Assembly (NCBI GenBank): GCA_022315425.1
Contig: JAIUPT010000013.1
Location: 310,001 to 374,000, forward strand
Length of the DNA stretch: 64,000 nt
Reading direction: 5' to 3'
Source: Pseudevernia furfuracea
Taxonomy: Eukaryota; Ascomycota; Lecanoromycetes; Lecanorales; Parmeliaceae
The translations under genes and the position numbers were made by a program. The stretch's first letter is position 1; every line of letters begins with the position of its first letter. This document shows positions 1 through 11,034 of the stretch, in pieces. The notes beneath the pieces are model-generated. The model worked only from the letters and a program-made list of their open reading frames with translations, was not told where the DNA came from and did no database searches.

Positions 1-372
1 ACCTAGTCGGCTACCCTGCTACCTTGATTTCCTAGTAGGAACATTCCATAGTCTCCAAACAATATGTTGGCGCAGGAAAGACTTCTCGGCTAGTGCCCTG
101 GTTTTCGAACAAGCTCTCGCTACCCTAGTCGCAATCAGGGCCTGTCCCTGAGACAACCAGGACGAAGGAAACAAAAGGAGTGAAGAAGGTCGCTTTCTTC
201 TTTGCTCACATATGAGATATGAGCTTTCGATATTCCTTGTTTGGTAGCTGTAGAGAGGAAGCACAGGGACAAGGGGTGCACAGGCTGACAGCGGCATGGG
301 TGCCAAAGCCTTATGCTGCAAACCTCTAGCCATACCGTTCAAACGCCGGCGCTCGAACATGTCTCGGAGATC
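1..372. other. left edge, no supported gene
   Basis: A 113-codon minus-strand open frame covers most of this stretch, but its translation has no domain, signal peptide or compositional sign of a protein. It may be the flank of a gene lying outside the window. Confidence 0.4.
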
Positions 373-1086
373 CTAACGCAATGCCTCCAAAACAGATCCA
401 TTACCCAACCCCACGACAGAAGTGTTCCCAATCTCTAACACTGGTAATACCTCGCCCACCTCACTCAACGAGCTTATATCTCTAGCATACCGATCCCATC
501 GACTTCCAGCTCCCCAAATCGCAATGCCAATCCCAAAGTCTCTCCCTAAAACCACATAACCGCACCCATTGCTACAAGTCGCCCGAACATACTCGGCCGG
601 CTCAAGCAAGTCCTTCCAAGTACTCGAATCTCTGGGACGCCACTTCCCTATCAACGAGTCCGGCAGCCCAGGAAATTGGCCTATACTACTTCGCTCAAAC
701 ATCTTCATCATAACAATTGCAACCACACAGTCCCCACTAACATAGCGTTTAGGAAGGGAAAGAAGAGAAGGCGCCCCTGGGAAGTAGGCGGTGGAGCGTC
801 CACCGGGCATGTAAGTGAAAATTCCTGGATGGAGGCCCCAGATCGAGGAGTCGTCGGAGAGGGCGACGAGGGCGTTTTCGCAGGATGAGGCGATGTGCAG
901 GGATCGAGGGTTCCAGGTTGGATCGGACACGCAGTGACGGTATGACCAAAGGTGGGTGAGATTGGTGGGGACCGTGAGGGAGAGGGATGGAATGAGGGCA
1001 AGAGATTCAGTGTGCAGGATGAAGAGGCTGATGAGAAACGAGAGCATCGCACACAGGGATGACTTATTTGTACGTACATCCCTCAT
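373..1086 (-). CDS. small secreted protein, unknown function
   Basis: This is a single-exon open frame of 237 residues. A hydrophobic stretch after residue 14 (MLSFLISLFILHTESLALIP) looks like a signal peptide, so translation may start at Met1 or at Met14. The mature part has two nearby cysteines (ATCSNGCGYVV) and no transmembrane segment, which suggests a soluble secreted protein. I recognise no family. The opposite strand also has open frames of 70 codons, so coding is not proven; the signal peptide and the ATG favour this strand. It has no close partner, and the next supported gene begins 1.4 kb away. Confidence 0.5.
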   Translation of the reverse strand: MRDVRTNKSSLCAMLSFLISLFILHTESLALIPSLSLTVPTNLTHLWSYRHCVSDPTWNPRSLHIASSCENALVALSDDSSIWGLHPGIFTYMPGGRSTAYFPGAPSLLSLPKRYVSGDCVVAIVMMKMFERSSIGQFPGLPDSLIGKWRPRDSSTWKDLLEPAEYVRATCSNGCGYVVLGRDFGIGIAIWGAGSRWDRYARDISSLSEVGEVLPVLEIGNTSVVGLGNGSVLEALR

Positions 1087-2488
1087 GTTGAATCTGGAAT
1101 AGAGAATACATCATTTCATTTGATCGAAATCGCAACTGCGCTCGGAGCACACTACATGATCGGAAATATCTTTATGCGGGAATATGTACGTGTGACAGAT
1201 TCGTCGCCAATAAGCGATAACAGATCGAGCGCATATACTCAAACGATACTGAAACCGGGCAAAAGATAGATAAGGGGACTTTGCGTAGGCCTTAATCGTT
1301 GTGTCAAAGCTATTATTGCCCTGTGGGTCCGCGCTCATGAGAGGTCGATCCGAATTGAACATAAGAGACACAGCGCTAGCGGACGGAGGGGAAAGAAGGA
1401 TCTCTTCCAGCCGCGCTCGCTGCGCGGTCGGCCAAAAATCCGGCTCGAGCATCAGTGGACTGACAGCAGCATGTTGCTGTCGCTGGAACTGTGGCGGAGT
1501 TGATAACCCCCCGCTTGCCCTTCCTACAAGCCCGTCAGCCCTCAGACCTTTCGTGGAAATAAGTGTCGCGCTCTGATCTTGTAACAACGCGCGTATCGCC
1601 TCGGTGGAAATGTATACAGATTGAAACCGCCTGAACTCTTGAAACGCGAGGAATCTCTATTATGCACGTGGAAATGATGGAATAGCTCAAAATCGAGGCG
1701 TTGAGTTCCGCGTCTAAAACGACCTTACCATCAGACGGGATGGTGCTGGGGCACTTCCTTCGTGCCCATGAAGACTCATGGTCCTGGAATTGGTAGAGGC
1801 TTTCTGCGAACTCTCCTCAGAATATGCCACTCACAGTGCTGTGGATGCAGCTCGAGAAGAAAGCGAGACCGAGGTAGAGCTTGTACAACGCTTCTCTACA
1901 TCTTCGGTGCACTCAGACGTTCGAGGCGCTCGAAAGAAGAGGCACTTTAATGAGATATCTATTTGGAAGCCTTGACTTGTCACTTGGCGGTATGGCAGTC
2001 TAGGCTTGTAGTAGCATTTTCGTTTGGTTGCTGGTCCTAGGTCGAAGAAGACCGCGCGTATCACAATATGTCAGCACAGAGACGATACGCAGTGAGCTCT
2101 GCATCGAAGATGAACAGCGTCGGGATTTCGTTCTGGAGTATGTCTGCAAAATCTCATGGTTATGTTGCTTTAACGAAATCGGGAATCAAAGCAGTAGGGT
2201 TTGGCTCTCTCACTCGAAACTGCAGAGGCGTCTCTTTTGATTGTTTTGGATTGTAAGATGCTGAACAACGCGCGCGAAGAACTTTAAGTGCATTGCGAGG
2301 TGCCCTAGCAAGAGTCGAAATATCCACTATCATCTTCTTCCATGTCTGATCTCGCATTGATTGTAATACAAAGGCCCTGATCACCTAGCATTAACGGAGT
2401 TCATCTCCGCCGCTCTTTCCAATGTGGCATACAAACTCGTAATCCCGCATTTGGTACCGGACTTGCTTGATGCGACGTCGAAACAGAT
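1087..2488. other. intergenic, about 1.4 kb, no supported gene
   Basis: Several short frames exist on both strands. The longest is 158 codons on the minus strand (1111-1587); it has no upstream ATG and overlaps a 91-codon plus-strand frame. None shows a recognisable protein. I see no repeat or RNA gene. Confidence 0.4.
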
Positions 2489-3424
2489 CTATAGACCTAG
2501 CAGAGCATCCGCCGCTTTCTTCATTCTGGCTTCTAGTTCTTCGCACTTGCTGCAAGGTGCCGGGTTTTCTGCGGGCTCGAGGTGTGGGGAGTCGAAGGTC
2601 GTGGGAATTGGAACAGGTGTTGGCCGTATGTCAAGAGCTGGAGGAGTTCCAAGGCCCCGCTTGGCAATCGCAGCTTTGAACGTCTTGCAGCCTGGAGACG
2701 ATCAGAGGTAGTCTTTGCGTCATCGGCAGATGGGCCACTTACCTCCTACAGCTTCTAAGATTTCATTCATAACCTCATCCTTGTCCGCCTCATCGATTTC
2801 GTCACCGCAGGCGTTGCACATCTCTACTAGATGCTTGGTGGCTCCGATCACGTACTCTTTGGCATCTTGTCGCTTGTACTCTCCTTGGTTCAAGTCGTGG
2901 AGATGCTGCTGTTCATCCAGGGAAACGTCAGATTCGGCGGACTCAGATCCATCGTAAAGAAAATTTGGTTGTATTAAAGGTATGGCGCTTGCTTCATCAA
3001 AGCCTCCACTCACAGAACCATTGTTCTTCGTATGTTCGTCCATCAGGGTGAGCGAATCTTGAGGTGCGGCCCTCACATTTGTTGAACTCTCTCTCGCGCT
3101 TCGCGACTGATACATCGTCGGTTCCCGAGCGCATTGATCTTCAGTCAGTCTTACGAAGAGAGGTTGGATAACTTGAGGTGGTTCGGACTCTCGAGTATTA
3201 GAGGTGCTTAGGGTGTTCGAACCTCCCATGGTGGATCCGCTGGGCAAGATACTGCCACCTTTCAATTTGGGCCCTAGAGAAGGTGCCGTCAAGTCGAGTC
3301 TTTGACGTGTGAAGGATACTAATTCAACGAGACTGGTGACTTTATGCTTACCTTCGACATCGATGCTACCCGTGTTTTTACCTTTGAGAAAGGCTTGGAG
3401 GCCAAGGTTCTTAAAGCTTGGCAT
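2489..3424 (-). CDS. uncharacterised two-exon protein with two CxxC pairs
   Basis: Two exons (3424-2743 and 2691-2489) join across a 51-nt intron with donor GTAAGT and acceptor CTCCAG, giving 294 residues; coding lengths sum to whole codons. The start is taken at the ATG opening MPSFKNLGLQAFLKG. The frame continues upstream to a non-ATG codon, and a possible 5' intron (CTAAC branch, GCGCAG acceptor) lies there, so an extra leader exon is possible. The centre is Ser/Thr-rich and probably disordered. The C-terminal part has CNACGDE and, just before the end, CSKCEELEAR followed by a short helix. These pairs could bind zinc, but I recognise no family. The splice fit makes the gene likely; the function is unknown. 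Confidence 0.55.
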
Positions 3425-4011
3425 GACTTGTATTAGGTGGACAGCCTCACTTTCCTGCGCCGCGGTCACGCGTGAGTTAGATGGTCAAGCACCTGGAGTA
3501 GGTAGTCAGTCATACCTTGCAAAAGAGGAATATTTGAGAAGAGGGATGCGTTGTGAAGTCAATAAGGAGAATTGCTTGACATGGTGGCAGTGCTGGAGAA
3601 CAAGGTGAAGGTCGGAGGAAATATCCGGACGAGATCTCGGTAAACAAAGGATGACGCCAACTTTTTCTCACCTCATTTCAACTCAATGTACCTTATCCCT
3701 CCGTGAGAGCCTCTCATCCAGAGCTTGTGTCACTGGTCAAAGAAGGCTATAATACTATAATACTATAATACCTGGCTTCTCTTCTCTATCTGAGTACTGC
3801 CACAATACCAGATTATGCTAAGCTAAATTTTGTCAAAAGCAGTGTTTCCCAGTCTCACAGTCTGCCATGAACCTTTAGTCAATTTACCTTTCACCTTACC
3901 TGAGTAACCCGACTTGGTATGCCAGCCAACCTTCCAATGTAAAGTGGCGCACGATCAAGCCTCTGCTGACAAGGTGCAGTTCGTGCGGAACAAGTCATTA
4001 GCACTGAGCCT
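3425..4011. other. intergenic between divergent genes
   Basis: This is the shared upstream region of the minus-strand gene ending at 2489 and the plus-strand gene starting at 4012. It holds a perfect triple 8-mer repeat at 3747-3770 and otherwise nothing I recognise. Confidence 0.5.
3747..3770. repeat. tandem 8-mer CTATAATA x3
   Basis: Three perfect head-to-tail copies of CTATAATA lie in the divergent intergenic region. They are AT-rich and could be a simple repeat or part of a promoter. Confidence 0.9.
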
Positions 4012-5400
4012 ATGGAGGCAACTAGCCCAGAAACCGAAGCTCATGCTCTTACAGCCGAAGAAGAGATCCATTGCCACAAAGCCCGCATATTCAGCGTGCT
4101 GACTAAAGCTCCCGTTGTTCGAGCTTGGAAAGATGCCATCTGTGACGGTGCAGTGTACCTTGGCAGGGGTTCCTTCCCAAAGTCATACGCAGATCGATAC
4201 TTTCAAACGTCCAGCGAAGATATCTCCTACGTGACCTTCAGCATAGTCACTGCATTCAGGGAGGCCGCATTCGATGCTGAGGGACGGGAGTTCGAGCGCT
4301 CTCAGTGCCACATATCGCCAGCCCAACGCGAAGCTTCCGAATTCTTAATTGTCACCTTTTCCGATGATCACGACAGAATTGCACTGCTTCCCCATAGATT
4401 ATACTGGCCAGTCGGAGGGGATGAGAGCACCGAAAAAGACGAATCTCTCGCTGATGAAATATCAGCCTCAACTCTGTCTGCATACAGCTTTTCCATCACT
4501 CTTCTGCTAGCAAACATTGACGAGGTCAAGCGAAGTGCCCTCAATCCTATGCATCCCACCACCACCCCATTCCAGATCGGCCTGGATGGACGAATCCCCA
4601 GGGCCGACACTCCCGAGGCCATTATGCCCCAAGCATCAGCACCACAAATCACAAAATTTGACCAGTCAATACATGCCTCTGAAAAAGAAGAAGAAGGAGC
4701 ATTGCGAACCTTCCACAGTATGTTTCCCAAGTGGAGTAAGCGCATGACTATCGACTTCTTGGATTATCAACCACTGCTGCGAGACTTCAAAATCGTCATC
4801 TCCAGTGGGGATATATACCCTAACGGTCTCGAAGCTGTCATCAGCCACAGCACTGGCCGCTTGAACAGACCCGAGAACGAAGACGAAAGCGGTTACCTCA
4901 GATACGCTGACTATCTTCTCTCGCACTCCATCATGACCATACCGAATTATGCTTTCTTCGTTCCCCGTAGACTCCTCCCTGAGGCCTGGTTTACGGCACC
5001 ACGACCACACGGATCTAAGCCGCAGGAGCTCTTTGACTCTGGTCGCAAAGTTAGCAGTAAAGAATTCATTTTTGAAATGGATAAAGCTGGAAGATGGGTC
5101 AAGGACGTCTGGAATATTATTAGCAAATACCCACCAGGCGAGCATCCCACCTCTGCCGAAAAGAAGCAAGAGATCTGGAAGAAGGCGTTTCCATGGCCAG
5201 AGATAGAAGCGCAGGTTGCCCTAGAGAAAGAATCAACGCCGCAGAAGGCTCGAAGAGACAAAGAACAGCCCACCTCCGAGAACGATTCTGGAATAGGCGA
5301 CGACGGTGCTGTAGAGTCTAGTGATGTCTCCCTTCTCGCAGCTCACTACTTGGAGCAGGCATCGTTGGACGATAAAGAGGCTGGAGATGATGCTACCTGA
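4012..5400 (+). CDS. uncharacterised intronless protein, 462 aa
   Basis: A single exon from ATG at 4012 to TGA at 5400. The protein has no signal peptide and no membrane segment. Residues about 20-370 look folded, with regular hydrophobic and aromatic spacing (ISYVTFSIVTAFREA, LYWPVGG, SHSIMTIPNYAFFVPRRLL). The last 90 residues are charged and low in complexity (KESTPQKARRDKEQP, NDSGIGDDG), as in a disordered tail. I recognise no conserved domain. Length, a codon-like composition and a clean ATG make it a real gene in my view, probably cytosolic or nuclear. Its neighbours are unrelated. Confidence 0.65.
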   Translation: MEATSPETEAHALTAEEEIHCHKARIFSVLTKAPVVRAWKDAICDGAVYLGRGSFPKSYADRYFQTSSEDISYVTFSIVTAFREAAFDAEGREFERSQCHISPAQREASEFLIVTFSDDHDRIALLPHRLYWPVGGDESTEKDESLADEISASTLSAYSFSITLLLANIDEVKRSALNPMHPTTTPFQIGLDGRIPRADTPEAIMPQASAPQITKFDQSIHASEKEEEGALRTFHSMFPKWSKRMTIDFLDYQPLLRDFKIVISSGDIYPNGLEAVISHSTGRLNRPENEDESGYLRYADYLLSHSIMTIPNYAFFVPRRLLPEAWFTAPRPHGSKPQELFDSGRKVSSKEFIFEMDKAGRWVKDVWNIISKYPPGEHPTSAEKKQEIWKKAFPWPEIEAQVALEKESTPQKARRDKEQPTSENDSGIGDDGAVESSDVSLLAAHYLEQASLDDKEAGDDAT

Positions 5401-8052
5401 TCTTTAGACCATCGGCACGTTTGTCGGAGTGGTGGAGTTGTTAGTTTCGTGGCCCTGACACTACAGTATGATCAAAATTGGCTTCACGGTTGCATTTCAT
5501 ATGTCCATCATCTCAGTGCCAACAACTCAAAGACTCAGGACCGCAGGACTCTGGTTCCATTTGCTAAAGCATACTTACAGCATGTTCGGGAACGCTGTGC
5601 ATAGATAGGAGCTTCGATGATTTGACGCCTTCCTGTCAAGTTAGTGCTGTGTGAAGCGAATTTGCCCGTAACAGCTACACCACGCACGTTCATGTACGAG
5701 TACTAAGTTCAGCACTCTCAACAGCTTAGCCTTAGCAGATACAATTCTACTCACAAGTTTCGTTGAGAGCCATGCTATATTTCCGAGTTCATATGAAACT
5801 GCAACACTCGACCTTAGAAAGTCCGCCAACCGCCAGTCTTCCATTTTGCCCATCTCAGATACTCTCCCCTGACCATGAAACCAGATTGCCTCCTTCTAAC
5901 CCATACTTCTACCCGTTCCTGAACACGTGTTGGCCAGATATATACCCCAAGATGGCGTGGTCTTCCCACAACGAATGCGACAGCCATCTTCCGTTTCGTA
6001 TTATCCCGAAGAGATGTACCACCAATCAAAACATGCCTAAGTGAGAGAGAATGGGTCCACAATGGACCAGTAACGAACCCCTAAGCACCCTCGATACGTG
6101 CTACCGTCCATCACTGGGCTAGTGTTTACCCCACACCCGACACTGCGTAGGTTCATGCTTATCCCGTCCTACTCATCTTATATGACCGACTCCGACGCCT
6201 GGACGATCAGATGCGAACATGCGGGCTTTGATTTGGATGAGTTCACATCGTAACGAGCTAGAGTGAAGGGTGGTCGCTGAGCGACTTGGGCAGTGATGAG
6301 TTGGCGAAGCTCCAGTTGTGGCTCAGCCCTCGCCATCGTGTGTTTCTTGCAGGATCCACCCTGGTTCCCGCAGACATCAGCCGGCGATCATAGGGATGTC
6401 ATGAAAGTTTGAGGGCATGAAAAGTATCCCCGGGACCTGGTTGCTCGCGCTCGATGTCGTTTCTATTCTCCAGAGGGGAGATCTGTGCTCTGTGTCAACT
6501 CAACAAAGTTCATTCCTCAAAAGAATTGGTAGCCGAAAAGTCCGTCGTGCTTCTGCTCCGCCTGTCACCCCTGACGGCCTTTCCGACGCTTTTGTCTCTT
6601 GCGAACCAAAATGAGCAGCATACTACCATCACGACCATAGAACCCTGTAATCCATCGCCGTTTTCATCGAACCACACGCGCTTCTCTCTCCAAAATCGAA
6701 AACTCTCACGGCGAAACGATATCATCCAAAGCTACCGACTTTCCTTTTCCCCACGCTTTCCGCCACACCCCCCGCTTCTCTCACCTCAGGGGTCAGCATC
6801 ACCGCCGAGGATATGTAGATTCTACACCGAAGCCATAGTCGCCGCTGACGCCAAATGGCAAATCAGTGACCACATTCTTCCAGTGGGCTCCGGCAAATTG
6901 CAGATCTTATTCGAGAGTGGAAATGAAGATGTACCCTTTGAGGGGAAGATGACGAGCTTGGCGACACAGGTGGCCATTAGGGCGACTTTTTACAATTGTA
7001 ATGGGCCTACGCTTTGGCAGCTGGGCGTGACGGGGACCGGGCCATCGGAGCGGTTTTGTGGTATGACAGCCATTCCCGAGGCCAAGAAAATCTGTACTCC
7101 GTACATTTGTATCCGTTTTGCCACCCTCGGCCGGCTTGGCAATCACTCGCTTGGCTACTTACTCTTGGCAATCCCTCACAAGATCAACTGCAAAACCGTT
7201 CGGCCGTATAAAGACCGGCGAGGGATGCGAAGGCATTGCGCTGACCAACTTTACATCATGTCAAAACGCCCGGAGTAGGCGACTTAATTTAAGTGGGAGG
7301 TCGTTTCCGGTAGATCGAACGGACTCTCCGGGTTCTCAAAGATACTCGTACCAATAAGTAGCGCTTAGCTGGAGACTAGAGTAAACGAAGTCGTGTCATC
7401 ATTGCAGTAAAACTTGTCCGAGTATGTGGAGATAACGGCCCATCATCTGGCACTCATTGATAGCTGCGTTCAACGTGGCGAATAATAGCACCGTTTGGCC
7501 GGGTCAGCTTGGCATAATCCACCCAGTAAATGCGCAAGAACAAGCTTCAAAAGGGTGTGACAGTTTTGGGACAAACGGTATGCGAAGTACTGGGCTCTCA
7601 AGCGAGAGGAGGAGGGCAAGCATGTTTTAAAAATCACGTTTGAGGAGCTACGGGCTCAGCGAAGGAAGACTTGGTATATTCTTCTCGACTGAAATCCAAG
7701 CATTTGTGCCTTTTTGATTCAGATTGAAACATCGCAAGTACAGAGAATGACGAGATGGTGGTTACAGGGGTTATATCATTTTCCTGTAATTGTGTCTATA
7801 ATACAAAAAAAATCCCCTTCAATGTTCTCTCTTATGATCATTCTTGTCCGTTGTGGTCCCGCGTTTGCATAAATATACTGACAGCCTTAAAGTTCCTCAC
7901 TGTTTGGTGCAAATCATGTTGCGAGAGAGAAGGAAGATCTGATGGAATGCCGTGGATTGGGAAACATGTGCCGTGAGCTGCAAGGTTAGCTACGTTCCCA
8001 TGATTTCTACAAAAAGAAAATCGCCTGGCATGCCTCCAATTCCAGGTGACTG
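5401..8052. other. gene-poor interval, about 2.6 kb
   Basis: The longest frame is 274 codons on the plus strand (6454-7278). Its translation has no domain and shifts from a Ser/Pro-rich to an ordinary composition halfway, so I do not call it. A 74-codon frame at 7755-7976 is also unconvincing. I see no transposase, long terminal repeat or RNA gene. Confidence 0.4.
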
Positions 8053-9193
8053 TCAAGCCATTTTCTCTGCGACAACTCCGTCGCTAGAGCTAAAGGACGC
8101 CTGATTGGAGTTATCAGACACCCTATCTGACGACGAGGCAGAGCTGCACTGAGTAAGGACTACGTCAGAGTGAGGATCAGAGTCATCAGAGATGACCCCT
8201 TCACCGCTTTCTTTTTGGTATTTAGTCTGCCCCGTGGGCGTACTCATCATCCATCGCAAGCACTGCTTGATGTCCTCCTCTTTTCCTTCCGTGAGATCGA
8301 TATATGGCGTTGTGTTAACGACAAGAACATCCCTTAGGTAGTCGAAATGAACTTGGAGAACGCGAAAGTGGCAATAAGCGATGGAGTAGACGAAGACCTA
8401 TTGGCGTTCCATTGTCAGCTAATGTATCTTAAGTCCAGGAGTGGTCATACCGGATTGACCATGTTCTCATGGCGTCTGTCGATCAACATCGAGGACAATG
8501 TGATATTGACTGCACAGAGTAATTCCGAGCGACGGAGACCACACTCCGTGGGAGTTTCGTCGATCACGAGAGTAGCCAAATGGGGCTTTGCTTCGTTCGT
8601 CGCTCGAAACATCTCTATCGTGGCCCATCGAGTGTTGAAGTTATAGAATGGAAGCTTTTTTGTGGCACCACTTGAGAAAAACAAAGTTAGTCCATTGACA
8701 AGAGCCATGGATGCGATGCAGTGTACCCCATTCTAGCCCAAGAGGAGGGCCTTATCTTCCAGTCTAAGTGTGTTCGGTAGCAAAGGAGGGAACCGGATAT
8801 TTTAAGTGCGATGAAGTATGGAGTTCTAATGTCGAGATGGCTGGGATCGATTCCAGGATCGAAAAAGTCTAGGTCGCGCTGCGCTGGGTCGAGGGGGGCC
8901 GGCCACCCTGGTTGCTCCTCATCTTTAAACGCGTCTTCAAAAGCCTCATCAGTGACTTTTGAAGAAAGGGGAGTCGCAAACCAAGTAGGACGTTGTGCTT
9001 TCACAAGGTTTCCTGCATTGGACCTAGCGAAATGGTCATTGGAGTGAAGCTCGATGTCATGAGCTTCAAGAAATTTCTCGGATATCTCAGGCTCGTTTGA
9101 CATGTTGTGTAAGCGGCTCAAGTCGTCCTTCAATAGACTGAGTTTATCCCAGATCTTTATTTTGAGGTCGAAGCGATCTCTTCGCGTGGCCAT
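8053..9193 (-). CDS. three-exon orphan protein, 343 aa
   Basis: Three exons (9193-8727, 8670-8451, 8397-8053) are separated by introns of 56 nt (CTAAC branch, CTCAAG acceptor) and 53 nt (GTATGA donor, GCTGAC branch, AATAG acceptor). Coding lengths sum exactly to 343 residues. The N-terminus is a probable amphipathic helix (KIKIWDKLSLLKDDLSRLHN). The middle, ending PYFIALKISGSLLCYRTHLDW, looks folded. Exon 3 begins VFVYSIAYCHFRVLQVHFDY, and the last 60 residues are Ser/Asp-rich. I recognise no family. It is transcribed away from the PD-(D/E)XK gene, with 444 bp between the two starts. The splice-consistent frame across three exons makes it real; the function is unknown. Confidence 0.65.
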
Positions 9194-9637
9194 CTTTAAT
9201 CTTGCACGTCGCGTACCGTGTGCTGTATGATAAGAAGTGAAAGGGCGCCAGAGGAGAATAAGCTGATGCCGTTAGTAAAAAGCGAGTGTTGGCAGGGCAA
9301 CTGATATGACGTCTCAGTCTGCAGTAATAAGTAACTTCGAGGGGGCGCCGGAAGAATATATTGCCGAGCCGATTCCGTCTAAACACGAGACTACTTTAAA
9401 GTACGAGGCCGTAACCGTGAACTTGCATCGGCTTCGTCCTCACTCGGCTTCTACTACGTGGTCAGCTTATTATCAATCACGTATAGAGTATAGATCTAAA
9501 CACTAAGACTACGAGGCCGTAACCGTGATATATCGGCTTCTTCCTCACTTGGCTCTTACTCGGCTTAACACAACACAGAAAAGTCATTATATATATAAAT
9601 TTATACTCCACCTTACTTTACCCTAGTCACCATTACT
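9194..9637. promoter_or_regulatory. divergent intergenic region with direct repeat
   Basis: This is the only upstream DNA for the orphan gene (minus strand) and the PD-(D/E)XK gene (plus strand). It contains two imperfect copies of a roughly 70-bp unit and an AT-rich run (ATATATATAAATTTATA) just before the plus-strand start. A bidirectional promoter is an inference from position only. Confidence 0.4.
9378..9564. repeat. imperfect direct repeat, two copies
   Basis: Copy 1 (9378-9453) and copy 2 (9495-9564) share the start TCTAAACAC, an identical 18-bp core ACGAGGCCGTAACCGTGA (9403-9420 and 9511-9528), and a following ATCGGCTTCnTCCTCACT. Spacing between cores is 108 bp, and copy 2 has lost about 10 bp between its start and core. 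It could be a local duplication or paired regulatory sites. Confidence 0.8.
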
Positions 9638-11034
9638 ATGGCTTTTACGATTCCAGATAGCAAAAGTCGATGGGAGCAGGTAGCAAAAGGTTTTGATTGT
9701 GATAACACACAGATCAACGATTTGGAAGATGCATTCGTAACCTCTGCATCCAAGATTGGGGATAAGCAATACTTATCACTACGAGTAGTATGGAATGTCC
9801 ATACACCGTTGGATCCTCCTTTACCTTCCACAATGGTGTGGCACTACGTGATGAAGCTCGGAACTTTCTACGTACTCATGAGGCTTGGCTTGAATACTGG
9901 GCTGCTTTTGACGCGGAAGTCGATGATAATGACAATCCCGGAGCTTTATCGATCGTTCGCTTGTACCAAAAAGCCTCCGTTACACGCCTCCCCTCGACAT
10001 TAATGAGCCAGTCACGGAAAAAAGTGTCTCCGTACTCTAAGCGTCTACGCACCAGAGAATTTCGCCCAAAATACGTGGAAGACAGCGATGAAAGCGACGA
10101 CGAAGAGTCTAGAGAAGAAGAAAGTCAAATTAAGGAGCATGGGACCGAGGTTTCAGAGGGTGTAGCCCTTACTGCTTTGACCAAGTCACTACATCTCCGT
10201 GGTTTGCAGACACCAAACAATCCGAAAAGATCATCTGTGGTTACCCCTCAAACTCCTGCTTCCGGAGCATCCAGCTCGCCAGCTGAAGATGAAGCGGTAG
10301 TCAATACTGCATTTGTGCTCTTTCTCCAAGGTCTGTGCATTTGGAATCCAAGATTGTGCCCACACCATGATGACGTCCCTGAGTGGACAATGAAACGGCT
10401 GGAGCTAAATTTTACTACCACAAAAACTCACGATGGCAAATCTGATAGTACCAAGATACAGCAACAGATAAAGCCAAAGGAAAACGACACTCGCGGCCAA
10501 TTGGGCAATGTCAAACGTAAGAAGGGATGGAAAGCAAGGACAGACGGGTTTCTAAGAGTTGGAACTAGAGCCGTGATCATAATAGAGGTCAAGCCATTCT
10601 TAAGATCTTTAAATCTCTCTGGGATACAGAAGCAGGAGGCGGCACAGATGGCAGCTTGGATCAAGGCTTGTCCTGAAGACCATCATGAGTGCAAAGAAGG
10701 CGACCGGAAATTTTACAGGTAAGTTGTCCTTGACAGCTTCTTTCTACCATTACAATCTTGCTAATAGTCCAGGCGCCTCCTCATCTCTCAAGACTGTCAT
10801 GAGATATATATCACTATCGGGGAATACGACAAGTACTACGAGGATTATCTTAACCATAGATCCACAAAAACTGTTCCGCATTTCCTGACAATGCATCAAT
10901 ATGGCCCATGGGATATCCAGAAACGGGTTATGGTGGAATCGGTTGCTACTCTACTCCTCGCTTGCACTTTAAGCGAGATCTCAGGCACTTCAGGGATGAG
11001 AAAAGGCGGCAGTGATGACCCATTTATGAACTAA
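9638..11034 (+). CDS. PD-(D/E)XK nuclease-like fungal protein, 5' frame uncertain
   Basis: The main frame runs from ATG 9790 to 10718, then a 54-nt intron (GTAAGT...CTAATAG/TCCAG), then 10773-11034, giving 396 residues. Counted from 9790, Asp252 (KARTDGF), Glu266 and Lys268 (IIIEVKP) and Gln282 (QKQEAAQMAAWI) form the core pattern of a PD-(D/E)XK nuclease fold. After the intron come RRLLISQDCHEIYITIGEYD and FLTMHQYGPWDI, which I know from multicopy fungal PD-(D/E)XK-like proteins; the biological role of that family is not established. Upstream, 9638-9789 is open in another frame and reads like the family N-terminus (SRWEQVAKGFDCDNTQINDL). I found no good intron joining the two, so either a weak intron or a 1-nt frame break is present. 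If broken, the gene may be decaying. Confidence 0.7.

Noticed and set aside
1111..1587. 158-codon minus-strand open frame
   Set aside because: No ATG at its start, overlapped by a 91-codon frame on the other strand, and no recognisable protein feature.
3309..3370. Candidate intron (GTAAGC donor) inside the CxxC protein gene
   Set aside because: Removing it puts a stop codon in frame right after the junction, so it is probably not spliced.
6454..7278. 274-codon plus-strand open frame
   Set aside because: Starts with ATG but has no domain, signal or splice support, its composition changes halfway, and a similar set of open frames exists on the other strand.
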